The notes beneath the pieces were generated by a model that was given only the letters and a program-made list of their open reading frames with translations, was not told the DNA's origin and searched no databases. Shown piece after piece: positions 42,642 to 51,419 of a stretch of DNA of 64,000 bases. The first letter of the stretch is position 1; the number at the start of each line of letters is the position of its first letter. Source of the DNA: Anaeromyxobacter diazotrophicus (lineage in GTDB: Bacteria; Myxococcota; Myxococcia; Myxococcales; Anaeromyxobacteraceae); contig NZ_BJTG01000003.1 of assembly GCF_013340205.1 (NCBI RefSeq), forward strand, positions 62,001 to 126,000, given 5' to 3'. The position numbers and the translations under genes were made by a program.

Positions 42642-43205
42642 ATGCGAAAGGACATCGGCGAGCGCATCCGAAGGATGCGGGAGACGCAGGAGCTGACGCG
42701 GGACGAGGTGAGCCGCCTGGCCGGCCTCGGCGCCGATCGGCTCGCTGCGCTGGAGGAGGGGCGCGAGGTCCCCTCCATCGGCGTCGTCATCAAGCTCTCG
42801 CGCGTGCTCGGGTCGAAGCTGGGCGGGCTCCTCCACGGCGGCGCGGTCGCTTCCGAGGCGCTCACCGTCTGCCGCGCCGGGGAGGTCGGCGTGGGGTACG
42901 ACCAGGGCGACACCGACCAGGGCTACACCTACCGCAGCCTCACGCGCCCCGGCACCCCCGGCCACGGCATGGAGCCGTTCCTGCTCACCTTCGATCCCCG
43001 CGCCAACGACGCGAGGCCGCTCGCGCACGACGGCCAGGAGTTCGTCTACGTGCTGGAGGGCGAGATCGAGCTCTTCCACGACGGCCAGCGGCACACGCTA
43101 CGCCAGGGCGACAGCGCCTACCTCGACGCGACCCGCCCCCACCTCTTCCGCGGTCTGGGCGAGCGGCCGTCGCGGATGCTCGCGGTGGTGTGGTCGGCGG
43201 GGTAG
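42642..43205 (+). CDS. XRE-cupin transcriptional regulator
   Basis: 187 aa. A helix-turn-helix of the XRE type (RIRRMRETQELTRDEVSRLAG, residues 8-28 onward) is joined to a C-terminal cupin (DGQEFVYVLEGEIELFHDGQ and GDSAYLDATRPHLFRGLG) that would bind a small ligand or metal. Such regulators often control the operon they end. Here it follows the 2-oxoacid oxidoreductase genes and may bind the 2-oxoacid or CoA-ester product. The metal ligands look incomplete compared with enzymes, in line with a sensor role. Confidence 0.88.
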   Translation: MRKDIGERIRRMRETQELTRDEVSRLAGLGADRLAALEEGREVPSIGVVIKLSRVLGSKLGGLLHGGAVASEALTVCRAGEVGVGYDQGDTDQGYTYRSLTRPGTPGHGMEPFLLTFDPRANDARPLAHDGQEFVYVLEGEIELFHDGQRHTLRQGDSAYLDATRPHLFRGLGERPSRMLAVVWSAG

Positions 43206-43230
43206 GGCGGCCACTCCCGCCGCCCGCCGC

Positions 43231-43926
43231 TCACTCGAGCGGCACCCGCCCCCCGGCCGCCCAGGCCTCCACCAGGCCGGGGTCGGCCAGGAACGCGCCG
43301 GCCATGCCGGACACGTCCCGGCTCCGCGCGTCAAGGCCACGGGCGGAGAGCGCGGCCGCGACGGCCCGGTGCGCCTCGTCGTGGAGCGCCTTCTGGAGCA
43401 GGTTCATCCGGACGGCGCCGGCCCCCTCGTCCTCCTCGTCGCCGGCGCGCTCCGCGAGCGCGCGGCGGCACTCCGCCGCGTCCAGGGAGGAGACGCCGCG
43501 GCAAGCGAGCGGCCGGACCGGGTGGACGGCGCACGCGCCGTGCGCGTCGAGGAACGGACACGCGAGGCCGCCCCGGATCCGCTCGGCGTCCTCGCACCAG
43601 CGGACCCGCTCGTGGAAGGCGAGCAGCGCGGCGGCGCGGCGCGCGACCTCGCCCGGCGCGAGCCGCCGGCGGAGGAAGCCCGCCACCGCGAGGCCCTCCA
43701 CCGGGAGCGTCGCCACGTTCACGGTGCAACAGGCCGCGCACCCCGGCGCGCAGGCCGGCCGCGGCTCGTCGCGGCCCGCGCTCGACTCCAGCGCGAGCGC
43801 GATCCGCCGCTCGAGCGCCGCGCCGAGCGCCAGGAAGCCTTCCTCGTCGCGGCACCCGCCGGCGAGGGCCTGCGCCGTCAGGCGCTCGAGCTCGCGGCCG
43901 CACTCCAGGACCGGCGCCTCGTCCAT
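43231..43926 (-). CDS. YkgJ-type zinc/iron-chelating cysteine-cluster protein
   Basis: 231 aa. The family signature CAPGCAACC (Cx3CxxCC) and a second cysteine set CPFLDAHGACAVHPVRPLACRG are present, as in YkgJ/Fe-S or zinc-cluster proteins (UPF0153). An N-terminal helical part precedes it. Cytosolic. No specific function is known for the family. ATG 43926 fits the family start; convergent with the XRE-cupin gene (25-base gap). Confidence 0.82.
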   Translation of the reverse strand: MDEAPVLECGRELERLTAQALAGGCRDEEGFLALGAALERRIALALESSAGRDEPRPACAPGCAACCTVNVATLPVEGLAVAGFLRRRLAPGEVARRAAALLAFHERVRWCEDAERIRGGLACPFLDAHGACAVHPVRPLACRGVSSLDAAECRRALAERAGDEEDEGAGAVRMNLLQKALHDEAHRAVAAALSARGLDARSRDVSGMAGAFLADPGLVEAWAAGGRVPLE

Positions 43927-44079
43927 CGCCTCACCCCTGCGCCGATGCTGCCAGGTCCGCGCGGCGGAGGGCACGCCCCGGGCAGGCCGGGCGCGGCGCG
44001 CGCTGAGGGGCGCGGCTATGGGGGAGCGCCGTGGCGCGCTTGAAGCGCCACGGGGTGAATCCCTCCAGGAGGATGCACG

Positions 44080-44856
44080 ATGGCCAGCTCGAACCAGGGT
44101 CTCTTCGTCTGGTACGAACACCTCACGAAGGACGTCGCGGCGGCGATCGCCTTCTACTCCGACGTCGTCGGGTGGAAGACGCAGCCGTTCGGAGAGGGCG
44201 GCCACGACTACACGATGTGGGTGGGCAGCCAGGGGCCGCTGGGCGGGGTGATGGAGCTCCCGGCCGAGGCGGCGAAGATGGGCGCGCGGCCGCACTGGAT
44301 GGCGCACGTCCAGGTCGACGACGTCGACGCGGCGGCGAAGCTCGCGAAGAAGCTCGGCGGGAAGGTGTGGAAGGAGCCCGAGGACATCCCGACCGTGGGG
44401 CGGTTCGCGGTGCTGGCCGATCCGCAGGGGCCGGTCTTCTCCGTCTTCAAGCCGAGCGGCCCGATGTCGCTCCACGACCCCGCCAAGGACGGCGAGTTCT
44501 GCTGGAACGAGCTGTTGACGAGCGACAGCGCCGCCGCGGCCAGGTTCTACGGCGAGCTCCTCGGCTGGAAGATCCTGGAAGAGATGGACATGGGGCCGAT
44601 GGGCACCTACCGGATCTTCGGCGTCGGCGACCGGCGGCTGGGCGGGATGATGACGACGCCGAAGGGCGCGCCGCCGCCGCCCATGTGGCTCTACTACGCG
44701 TCGACGAGCGACCTCGACGCGGCGATCGGGCGCGCCACCCGCAAGGGCGGAAAGGTCATGAACGGCCCGATGGACGTGCCCGGCGGCGGGCGCATCGCGC
44801 AGCTGATGGACCCGCAGGGCGCGGCGTTCGCGCTGCACCAGGCGCCGAGGAAGTGA
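44080..44856 (+). CDS. Two-domain VOC (glyoxalase/dioxygenase-fold) protein
   Basis: 258 aa formed of two tandem VOC modules: VWYEHLTKDVAAAIAFYSDVVGWK (about 10-33) and CWNELLTSDSAAAARFYGELLGWK (about 137-160), each ending in the AxxxDPxGA-type motif (VLADPQGPVFSVF; LMDPQGAAFALH). Proteins of this arrangement are common in actinobacteria and myxobacteria with unassigned substrates. Cytosolic. A single gene with a 153-base spacer upstream that holds no other gene. Confidence 0.87.
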   Translation: MASSNQGLFVWYEHLTKDVAAAIAFYSDVVGWKTQPFGEGGHDYTMWVGSQGPLGGVMELPAEAAKMGARPHWMAHVQVDDVDAAAKLAKKLGGKVWKEPEDIPTVGRFAVLADPQGPVFSVFKPSGPMSLHDPAKDGEFCWNELLTSDSAAAARFYGELLGWKILEEMDMGPMGTYRIFGVGDRRLGGMMTTPKGAPPPPMWLYYASTSDLDAAIGRATRKGGKVMNGPMDVPGGGRIAQLMDPQGAAFALHQAPRK

Positions 44857-45045
44857 GGCCTCGCGCGCACCGCGATATGGGTGCCCGCGCAAGGCTTGCA
44901 CCGCTGCACCGTCCGTGAGATCCGGCAGGGCAGCGTCAACTCACGGGTTCCACGCCCGGTCGCCCGCTGGCGCGCGGCGTGCAGCCTGCGCGCCGCCGGA
45001 AACCTCAGGCTGCCCCTCCTGGTGCGAGCCTGGCGGAGGTCACGC

Positions 45046-45708
45046 GTGAGAGTGCCGAGCCTGCTGTTCGCCGCCGCCGTGGTCGCGGCCCTCCCCTCGG
45101 CCGGGCGCGCCGACGGCCCGGGGGCGTGCCACTGCTACCGCGAGCGGACCTTCGACCTCGAGCGCCCCGGCGCGGCCGATCCCTACATCCTCGCCACCAG
45201 CCGCAGCTCCCTCCTCTCGGCGGCGTTCGGACCTCCGAAGCGTGAGCTGGTCGAGGCGGTGATGACCGGGACCTCGCCCGACGACCTCTGGGTCGCGCAC
45301 TGGGCCGCCTCCAGGATCGGCGCCGACCCCTCGCGGCTGCTCGAGGCCAAGAAGGCCGGTGGCTCGTGGAAGGCGGCGCTCGCGCCGCCCGGCCGCCTCG
45401 GCAAGGCGTTCGAGGGCGCGCTGTCGCGCGGCGCGCCGGACGGCGAGCTCGCCGCCCTGGCCGTGGACGACGTCCTCACCTCCCGGCTGCGGGCCGAGCC
45501 CGCGGCCGTCGCCGCGCTGCACGAGGCGGGCGCGTCGCCCAGCGAGGCCATCCTGGCCGTCGTCCTCGCGGACCGCCTCCAGACGAAGCCGGCCACCGTC
45601 CTCGCGTCGGTGAAGGGCGGCCACGCCACCTGGGGCCAGGTGCTCCAGGGGCTCGGCCTCACCCCCAAGGACGTCGATCCGCTCGTCCGGCAGCTCGAGT
45701 CGCGCTGA
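45046..45708 (+). CDS. Secreted protein with CHCYR motif, unknown
   Basis: 220 aa from the GTG at 45046 (SD GGAGGTCAC; the longer frame upstream lacks a signal). Signal peptide ends near ADG (about 23). The mature N-terminus has ACHCYRERTFD, a compact Cys pair that could bind a metal. It is followed by PYILATSRSSLLSAAFG and several short helix pairs (PSEAILAVVLADRLQTKPATVLA). Family not recognised. Convergent with the GH144 gene; the 189-base spacer upstream shows no gene. Confidence 0.65.
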   Translation: MRVPSLLFAAAVVAALPSAGRADGPGACHCYRERTFDLERPGAADPYILATSRSSLLSAAFGPPKRELVEAVMTGTSPDDLWVAHWAASRIGADPSRLLEAKKAGGSWKAALAPPGRLGKAFEGALSRGAPDGELAALAVDDVLTSRLRAEPAAVAALHEAGASPSEAILAVVLADRLQTKPATVLASVKGGHATWGQVLQGLGLTPKDVDPLVRQLESR

Positions 45709-45733
45709 AGCCGGGACCGACCGTCTCGGTAGG

Positions 45734-45752
45734 GCGGGGGCTCGTCCCCCGC
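45734..45752. terminator. GC hairpin between convergent genes
   Basis: GCGGGGG-CTCGT-CCCCCGC (45734-45752) between the secreted-protein gene and the GH144-like gene; perfect 7-bp stem without T-run. Confidence 0.5.
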
Positions 45753-45759
45753 CGCAGGG

Positions 45760-47208
45760 TCAGCGGAGCGACAGCGACGCCTGCCGCTCGGGCGCGCCGA
45801 GCCAGCCGCCGCTGAACCCCGCGCGCTCGAGCCCGCTCGCGAGGACGGGGCTCTTCCGGAGGAGCTGCCACACGAAGCCGGTGCGGTAGTTCTCCACCAT
45901 GAGCAGGATCGGCCCCTGGTCGATGCCCAGGTAGGCGTCGTCGAACCACCCCTGCGGCGCCCCGGGATAGGAGAGGTTGAAGGCGTCCTTGAACCCGTAC
46001 GCACCGTAGAGGCGGTCGCCGAAGCGCTCCTTGAAGCTCACCAGGGTGGGGATGGCCACCTCCGGCGCGAACGCCACCGAGCCGCCCGCGGCGGTGGGCG
46101 CGATGGTCCCGTCGTCGGTGGCCGCGTCCGCGCCGCGCGCCCAGTAGGCGCGGAACCGCTCCGCGCCGGGCGGCGGGCGGGCGGAGTCGAGCGGGCCGTC
46201 GGAGGCGGTCAGCCCCCACCCGAGCTCGCCGTAGCCCTTCCAGCCGCCGGGGTTGGCGATGCAGTAGGCGCGGTTGGCGTAGGTCGCGCGCACGGAGTTC
46301 TGGAAGTAGTCGCTCCCCCGCGCGCGCATGACGCGGTCCTGGATCCCGCGGAAGTCGATCCAGACGTGCGAGTACTGGTGGCCGAAGAGCGGCCCGAAGG
46401 CCACGTGCGCCGGCCCGCGGGACCCGTCCCACTGGTACGAGCTGGCCCACGCCTCCCAGGCCCGCGGGTCGACCGGGTGCGTCGGCGACCCGAGCGCCAG
46501 GACGTAGAGCAGCATGCCCTCGTTGTAGCCGCTCCAGTCCACGTCGATGAAGCCCGCCTCCGGGCTCCAGCCCATGCTGAGGAGCGGCGCGTGGCGGGGC
46601 GAGGTGGCCCAGGCCCAGTCCACCCTCCGGTAGAGGCGATCGGCGAGGCGGCGGATGGCGCGCTCGGTCGCGTCCTCCCGGTCGAAGTACGCCTGTGACG
46701 AGAGGACCCCGGCCATGAGCAGCGCGGTGTCGATGGTGGACAGCTCCGAGCGGTTCGCCCGGACGGCGCGGCGGGCGTCGAGGAAGTGGTAGTAGAGGCC
46801 GTGGTGGCCGGAGGTGCCCTCGGCTTCGGGGCCCTGCGGCGCGCGCCAGAGCGTCTCGAGCGTGACCAGCGTCCGCGCGGCGGCGTCCGCTCGCGAGACG
46901 TAGCCCCGCTCGACGCCCACCAGGTACGACGTCAGCGCGAACCCCACCGCCGCCACGCTCGACACGTCCGACCCCGGCGCGCGGTCGGGGGTGAGCCCGG
47001 TCCCGGCGGGGGACGCCTCCCAGAAGAACTTGAAGGTGTCGCGCTGGAGCTGGTCCAGGAACGCCTGCTGCGCTGGCGAAGCGCGGAAGGGCCGAGGCGC
47101 GGCGGCGTCACCCTGGGTGACCCCGGCTGCGGCCCTCGCTCCCGCGGGCGAGAAGGCGAAGAGCGCCGCTGCGCCGACAGCGCACAGCGCCGTACGTGTG
47201 TGCCTCAT
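45760..47208 (-). CDS. GH144-like glucanase / glycoamylase-domain protein
   Basis: 482 aa. ATG 47208 starts a signal peptide (RTALCAVGAAALFAFSPAGARA). The mature protein shows the glycoamylase (PF10091-type) pattern: FLDQLQRDTFKFFWEASPAGTG at the start, IDTALLMAGVL, WSGYNEGMLLYVLALGSPTHP, HQYSHVWIDFRGIQD and a closing GPILLMVENYRTGF. GH144 contains endo-beta-1,2-glucanases. Its divergent neighbours are opgG and opgH, which make beta-1,2-glucan backbones, so it probably trims or recycles periplasmic glucans. The function call combines family and context. Confidence 0.83.
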   Translation of the reverse strand: MRHTRTALCAVGAAALFAFSPAGARAAAGVTQGDAAAPRPFRASPAQQAFLDQLQRDTFKFFWEASPAGTGLTPDRAPGSDVSSVAAVGFALTSYLVGVERGYVSRADAAARTLVTLETLWRAPQGPEAEGTSGHHGLYYHFLDARRAVRANRSELSTIDTALLMAGVLSSQAYFDREDATERAIRRLADRLYRRVDWAWATSPRHAPLLSMGWSPEAGFIDVDWSGYNEGMLLYVLALGSPTHPVDPRAWEAWASSYQWDGSRGPAHVAFGPLFGHQYSHVWIDFRGIQDRVMRARGSDYFQNSVRATYANRAYCIANPGGWKGYGELGWGLTASDGPLDSARPPPGAERFRAYWARGADAATDDGTIAPTAAGGSVAFAPEVAIPTLVSFKERFGDRLYGAYGFKDAFNLSYPGAPQGWFDDAYLGIDQGPILLMVENYRTGFVWQLLRKSPVLASGLERAGFSGGWLGAPERQASLSLR

Positions 47209-47442
47209 GCGCACGTCCAGTCGTCTGCTTTCCATTCGGGGCTGGAACGGTCCGCCCGCGCCGCGAAATTCCTCCGCGCGACCGGCGGCGGAGGGGCGGC
47301 CGAGGCGTTGCTCGCTCACTTTGGGTGAATGGCGCGCGGGTCCGCGAGGCGCTCACCGCGCCCGCCCCACGGCGGACGGACGTCTTGGGCTCTGCGGGTG
47401 GCCGCGGGCGCGCGTCGGGGCCATCCTGTCCGCGACGACGCG

Positions 47443-49098
47443 ATGGGACGAACTGAAAAAAGCCGCTCGGATGCTGGCTTTTGCGGCAGGCCGTGCGCGG
47501 GACGCGGGCAGGGGCGCGGGGGCGGTCCGGCGATCGGGCTGCTGGCCGCGATCGGCCTGGCGCTCCCTGCGCAGGCGCTCGCCGCCCCGCCGCCCGCGGG
47601 CCACCCGCCGGAGATCCATCCGATCACCCGGGCGGAGCCGCGCCTGGCGCGCGACGGGCCGTTCGGCCCGGGGACCGTGATCGCGCTCGCTCGGGCGCTC
47701 GCCCAGGCGCCGTATGCCCCGCCGCCCGCCACGGTGCCGGACAGCCTGGCGAAGCTCACCTACGACCAGTACCGCGACATCCGGTTCCGGCCCTCGGAGA
47801 CGATCTGGGCGCACCCGAGCCGCGGCTTCCACCTGCAGCTCCTGCCCCCCGGCTACCTCTTCACCAGCGGCGTCGAGCTGGCGCTGGTGAAGGACGGCCG
47901 GGCGAAGCACCTCGCCTACCGCCCGGACCTGTTCACGGCCGGGAAGCTCGTCCCGGCGCCGCTGCCGGCCGAGGACGTCGGCTTCTCGGGCTTCCGGCTG
48001 CTGTACCCCTTGAACGACCGGCGGCACTTCGACGAGGTGGCGGTCTTCCAGGGCGCGAGCTACTTCCGCTCGCTCGGCCGCGACCAGGAGTACGGGCTGT
48101 CGGCGCGCGGCCTGGCGGTGAAGGTGGGGCACCCGAGCGGCGAGGAGTTCCCCGCCTTCCGGGCCTTCTGGATCGAGGAGCCGAAGCCGCGCAGCGCGGC
48201 GGTGACGGTGCACGCGCTCCTCGACAGCCCGAGCGTCGCCGGGGCCTACCGGTTCGAGATCCACCCGGGCCGCGACACGGTCATGCTGGTCGAGGCGGTG
48301 CTCTTCCCCCGCGTCGCGCTGGCGGAGGCGGGCCTCGCCCCTGGCACGAGCATGTTCATGTTCGCGCCGAGCGAGCGCGGCGGGGTGGACGACTTCCGCC
48401 CCCAGGTCCACGACTCGGACGGGCTCCTCGTGGTGAACGGCCGGGGCGAGCACCTGTGGCGGCCGCTCGCGAACCCCACCCGACTGCAGATCAGCGCCTT
48501 CGCGGACCAGGGGCCGCGCGGATTCGGCCTCGTGCAGCGCGACCGCGACCCGGACCACTACCAGGACCTCGAGTCCCGCTTCGAGCGCCGCCCGAGCCTG
48601 TGGGTCGAGCCGGCGGGCGACTGGGGCGAGGGCGAGGTGGTCCTGACCGAGATCCCGTCGGACGCCGAGATCCACGACAACGTGGTGGCCTTCTGGCACC
48701 CGCGCCGGCCCATCCCCGCGGGCGGCGAGCTCCGCTTCGCCTACCGGCTGGCGTGGGGCGACGAGCCGTCCGCCGAGCGCGAGCTCCTCCGCGTGGTGGG
48801 GACCGCCGTCGGCCGCGCGGACGTGAAGGCGCCGACGCCGGTCCGCCGCTTCGTCGTCGACTATGCGCCGGGGCGTCAGGCGTGCGACGGAGCGTGCGCC
48901 GCCCCGACCGCCGTGGTGACCGCCTCGGCCGGAAAGGTCCACGACGTGGTCGTGAGTGACAACCCGCTCACGCACGGTTATCGGGTGACCTTCATCCTCG
49001 ACCCCGAGAAGGCGGAGCTGAGCGAGCTGCGGCTCGAGCTCGAGCTCGGGGGTTCACGTTGCGCGGAGGTCTGGCTCTACCGATGGACGAAGCGTTGA
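47443..49098 (+). CDS. opgG: Periplasmic glucan biosynthesis protein OpgG/OpgD-type
   Basis: 551 aa. Start at ATG 47443 with a long N-region before the signal core (AIGLLAAIGLALPAQALA). The body follows MdoG: LTYDQYRDIRFRPSETIWA, FHLQLLPPGYLF, FRLLYPLNDRRHFDEVAVF, GASYFRSLGRDQEYGLSARG, FGLVQRDRDPDHYQDLESRF and FAYRLAWGDE. OpgG acts in the periplasm on linear beta-1,2-glucans, adding or shaping beta-1,6 branches. It overlaps the opgH frame by 16 bases, the usual GH order. A Cys pair near the C-terminus (CDGAC) is unusual. OpgD is the alternative paralogue. Confidence 0.9.
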   Translation: MGRTEKSRSDAGFCGRPCAGRGQGRGGGPAIGLLAAIGLALPAQALAAPPPAGHPPEIHPITRAEPRLARDGPFGPGTVIALARALAQAPYAPPPATVPDSLAKLTYDQYRDIRFRPSETIWAHPSRGFHLQLLPPGYLFTSGVELALVKDGRAKHLAYRPDLFTAGKLVPAPLPAEDVGFSGFRLLYPLNDRRHFDEVAVFQGASYFRSLGRDQEYGLSARGLAVKVGHPSGEEFPAFRAFWIEEPKPRSAAVTVHALLDSPSVAGAYRFEIHPGRDTVMLVEAVLFPRVALAEAGLAPGTSMFMFAPSERGGVDDFRPQVHDSDGLLVVNGRGEHLWRPLANPTRLQISAFADQGPRGFGLVQRDRDPDHYQDLESRFERRPSLWVEPAGDWGEGEVVLTEIPSDAEIHDNVVAFWHPRRPIPAGGELRFAYRLAWGDEPSAERELLRVVGTAVGRADVKAPTPVRRFVVDYAPGRQACDGACAAPTAVVTASAGKVHDVVVSDNPLTHGYRVTFILDPEKAELSELRLELELGGSRCAEVWLYRWTKR

Positions 49099-51338
49099 GG
49101 CAGCGGGAGGGGGGCGCCCCGGGGTCCGGCCGCGAGGAGCGGGGCATGCCGCCCGAGCGGCCGCGCCCGATGCCGTCGCAGGCGCTCGGGCGGTTCGACG
49201 GGGCGAGCCGGCGGAGGCCGCGCGACCCGCGCCGGGCGCGCACGCCGGCGTGGCGGCGGGCGGCGGTGTTCGGGGCGGCCCTGGCGCTGGCCGGCTACGC
49301 CATCGAGGAGATGTGGCGCGCGCTGGCGGTCGGCCACCTGACGCCGGTCGCGGTCGCGGTGCTGGCGCTCTTCGCGGTCAACTTCGCCTGGATCAGCCTG
49401 CCGCTGGTGACGTCGCTGGTCGGGTTCGCCCGGGTGGTGACGCGCCGCCGCGAGGGCGCGCCCGCCGATCGCCCGCTCCGCACGCGCACCGCGCTCCTCC
49501 TGCCCACCTACAACGAGGATCCCGCCCGCGTCGCGGCGGCCCTCGAGGCGATGGGGCGCGACCTCGCCGCCCGGGGCGCGGGGCGCGCCTTCGACCTGTT
49601 CCTGCTCAGCGACACCACCCGCGGGGACGTCGCCCTGGCGGAGCTGGAGGCGGTCCGGCTCCTCCGGCGGCGGCTCGAGGGCGCGGTCCGCGTCTTCTAC
49701 CGGCGCCGCGCGCGGAACGTCGCCCACAAGCCGGGCAACATCCGCGACTTCTGCGAGCGGTGGGGCGGCGCCTACGACCACCTGCTCGTCCTCGACGCCG
49801 ACAGCCTCATGGACGGCGCCACCCTGGTCGCGCTGGCCCAGCGGATGGAGGACGACCCGGACGCAGGGCTCATCCAGACCCTGCCGCGCCTCCACCGCGG
49901 GACGACGCTGCTCGCGCGCGTGCAGCAGTTCGCCGGCAGCGTCTACGGCGCCTTGCTCGGCGACGGGCTCGCGTGGTGGACGGGGAGCGAGGGCAACTTC
50001 TGGGGCCACAACGCCATCCTCCGCACCGAGGCCTTCCTCGCCTGCGCCGGGCTCCCGGTGCTGCCGGGCGAGCCGCCCTTCGGCGGCTTCATCCTCAGCC
50101 ACGACTTCGTGGAGGCGGCGCTCCTCCGGCGCGGCGGCTGGAAGGTGACGATCGCCGCCGACCTGGCGGGCTCCTACGAGGAGGGCCCGTCGTCCATCCT
50201 GGACCTGGCCGTCCGCGACCGGCGCTGGTGCCAGGGCAACCTCCAGCACGCGCGGGTCCTCGGGGCGAAGGGCCTGCACTGGCTCTCCCGGCTGCACTTC
50301 GTGGCCGGGATCATGTCGTACCTCTCCTCGCCCATCTGGCTCCTGTTCGTGATCTCGGCGCTGGCGCTCGGCGTCCAGTACGAGTCGGCCCGGCAGCAGT
50401 ACTTCTCGCACGTGCAGACGCTCTTCCCGCTGTGGCCGCGCATCGACCCGGAGCGCGCGGTCCGCCTCTTCGCGCTCACCCTGGGCGTGCTGTTCGGGCC
50501 GAAGGTGCTGGGCTTCCTGTCGGTCGTGGTGAGGCCGGGGCGGCGCCGCGCGCACGGCGGGCTCCTCCTCGCGACGCTGGGCTTCGCGCTCGAGGTGGTG
50601 GTCTCGGCGCTCATCGCGCCCATCCAGGCGCTCATCCACTGCGGGCTCGTCGCGGACGTCCTGCGCGGCCGGAGCTCCGGCTGGCGGGCGCAGCGCCGGG
50701 AGGGCGCGAGCCTCGCCTGGCCGGAGGCGCTGCGCGCGCACCGCTGGCACGCCCTGGTGGGCCTCGCCCTGGCCCTGGTGGCCTGGAGCATCTCCTGGCA
50801 GATGGCGGCCTGGCTCGCGCCCGCCGCCCTGGGGCTGGTGCTGGCGGCGCCGCTCTCGAAGCTCGTCGCGTCGGGCGCCGTGGGCCGCGCCGTCCGGCGC
50901 GCCGGCCTGCTCCGCACCCCGGAGGAGACGCGGACGCCCCCCATCGCGCGCGCGGTCGAGCTCGTCCTGCCCGCCTACCGCGCCGCGCTCGCGGAGACGC
51001 CCGACCTCGCGAGCGTGGTCGAGGACCCGCGGCTCCTGCAGCGCCACCTCGCGCTCACCGACCGGGCGCCGTCCGGCGGGGGCGGCGCCTTCGATCCGGT
51101 CGAGGCCGTGGCGGAGAAGAAGATCCGGGAGGCGGGCACGGTGGCGGAGGCGATCGCCGCCCTCACCTTCGAGGAGCGAGGCCGCGTGCAGGCGCGCCCC
51201 GCGCTCCTGCGCCTGCTCGCGACGGTGCGCGCGCGGGCCGAGCGGAGGGCCGACGCCGGCGCCAGCGGCGCCGCCTCGTGGTGGGGCCTCCCGCGCCCGC
51301 AGCTGGACCTCCCGGTGGACGCCCGCGACCTCGGGTAG
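49083..51338 (+). CDS. opgH: Glucan glucosyltransferase OpgH
   Basis: 751 aa from the ATG at 49083 (an ATG at 49146 with a GAGG site is the alternative). Multi-span inner-membrane GT2 enzyme that polymerises UDP-glucose into beta-1,2-glucan and exports it. Visible motifs: ALLLPTYNEDPARV, LLSDTTRGD, HKPGNIRDFCERWG, VLDADSLMDG, TGSEGNFWGHNAI, LSHDFVEAALLRRGGW and RDRRWCQGN (QxxRW-type). At least six TM helices flank the domain. The N-terminus is shorter than in E. coli OpgH. It overlaps opgG by 16 bases. Confidence 0.93.
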   Translation: MDEALRQREGGAPGSGREERGMPPERPRPMPSQALGRFDGASRRRPRDPRRARTPAWRRAAVFGAALALAGYAIEEMWRALAVGHLTPVAVAVLALFAVNFAWISLPLVTSLVGFARVVTRRREGAPADRPLRTRTALLLPTYNEDPARVAAALEAMGRDLAARGAGRAFDLFLLSDTTRGDVALAELEAVRLLRRRLEGAVRVFYRRRARNVAHKPGNIRDFCERWGGAYDHLLVLDADSLMDGATLVALAQRMEDDPDAGLIQTLPRLHRGTTLLARVQQFAGSVYGALLGDGLAWWTGSEGNFWGHNAILRTEAFLACAGLPVLPGEPPFGGFILSHDFVEAALLRRGGWKVTIAADLAGSYEEGPSSILDLAVRDRRWCQGNLQHARVLGAKGLHWLSRLHFVAGIMSYLSSPIWLLFVISALALGVQYESARQQYFSHVQTLFPLWPRIDPERAVRLFALTLGVLFGPKVLGFLSVVVRPGRRRAHGGLLLATLGFALEVVVSALIAPIQALIHCGLVADVLRGRSSGWRAQRREGASLAWPEALRAHRWHALVGLALALVAWSISWQMAAWLAPAALGLVLAAPLSKLVASGAVGRAVRRAGLLRTPEETRTPPIARAVELVLPAYRAALAETPDLASVVEDPRLLQRHLALTDRAPSGGGGAFDPVEAVAEKKIREAGTVAEAIAALTFEERGRVQARPALLRLLATVRARAERRADAGASGAASWWGLPRPQLDLPVDARDLG

Positions 51339-51419
51339 TCGGGTAGGGCAGGGAGCGCGGGGCGGGATGCAGGGGAGGCGCAGCCAGCTCGCGGCCGCTT
51401 TGGGGTAGCGTGTCGCCTC

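Noticed and set aside
44857-45045. Possible riboswitch or structured leader before the CHCYR gene
   Set aside because: Several short complementary segments are present, but I could not match any known riboswitch core; high GC makes such pairing frequent.
47353-48975. Long antisense frame over opgG
   Set aside because: Mirrors codon bias of opgG and has no initiator context or family pattern.
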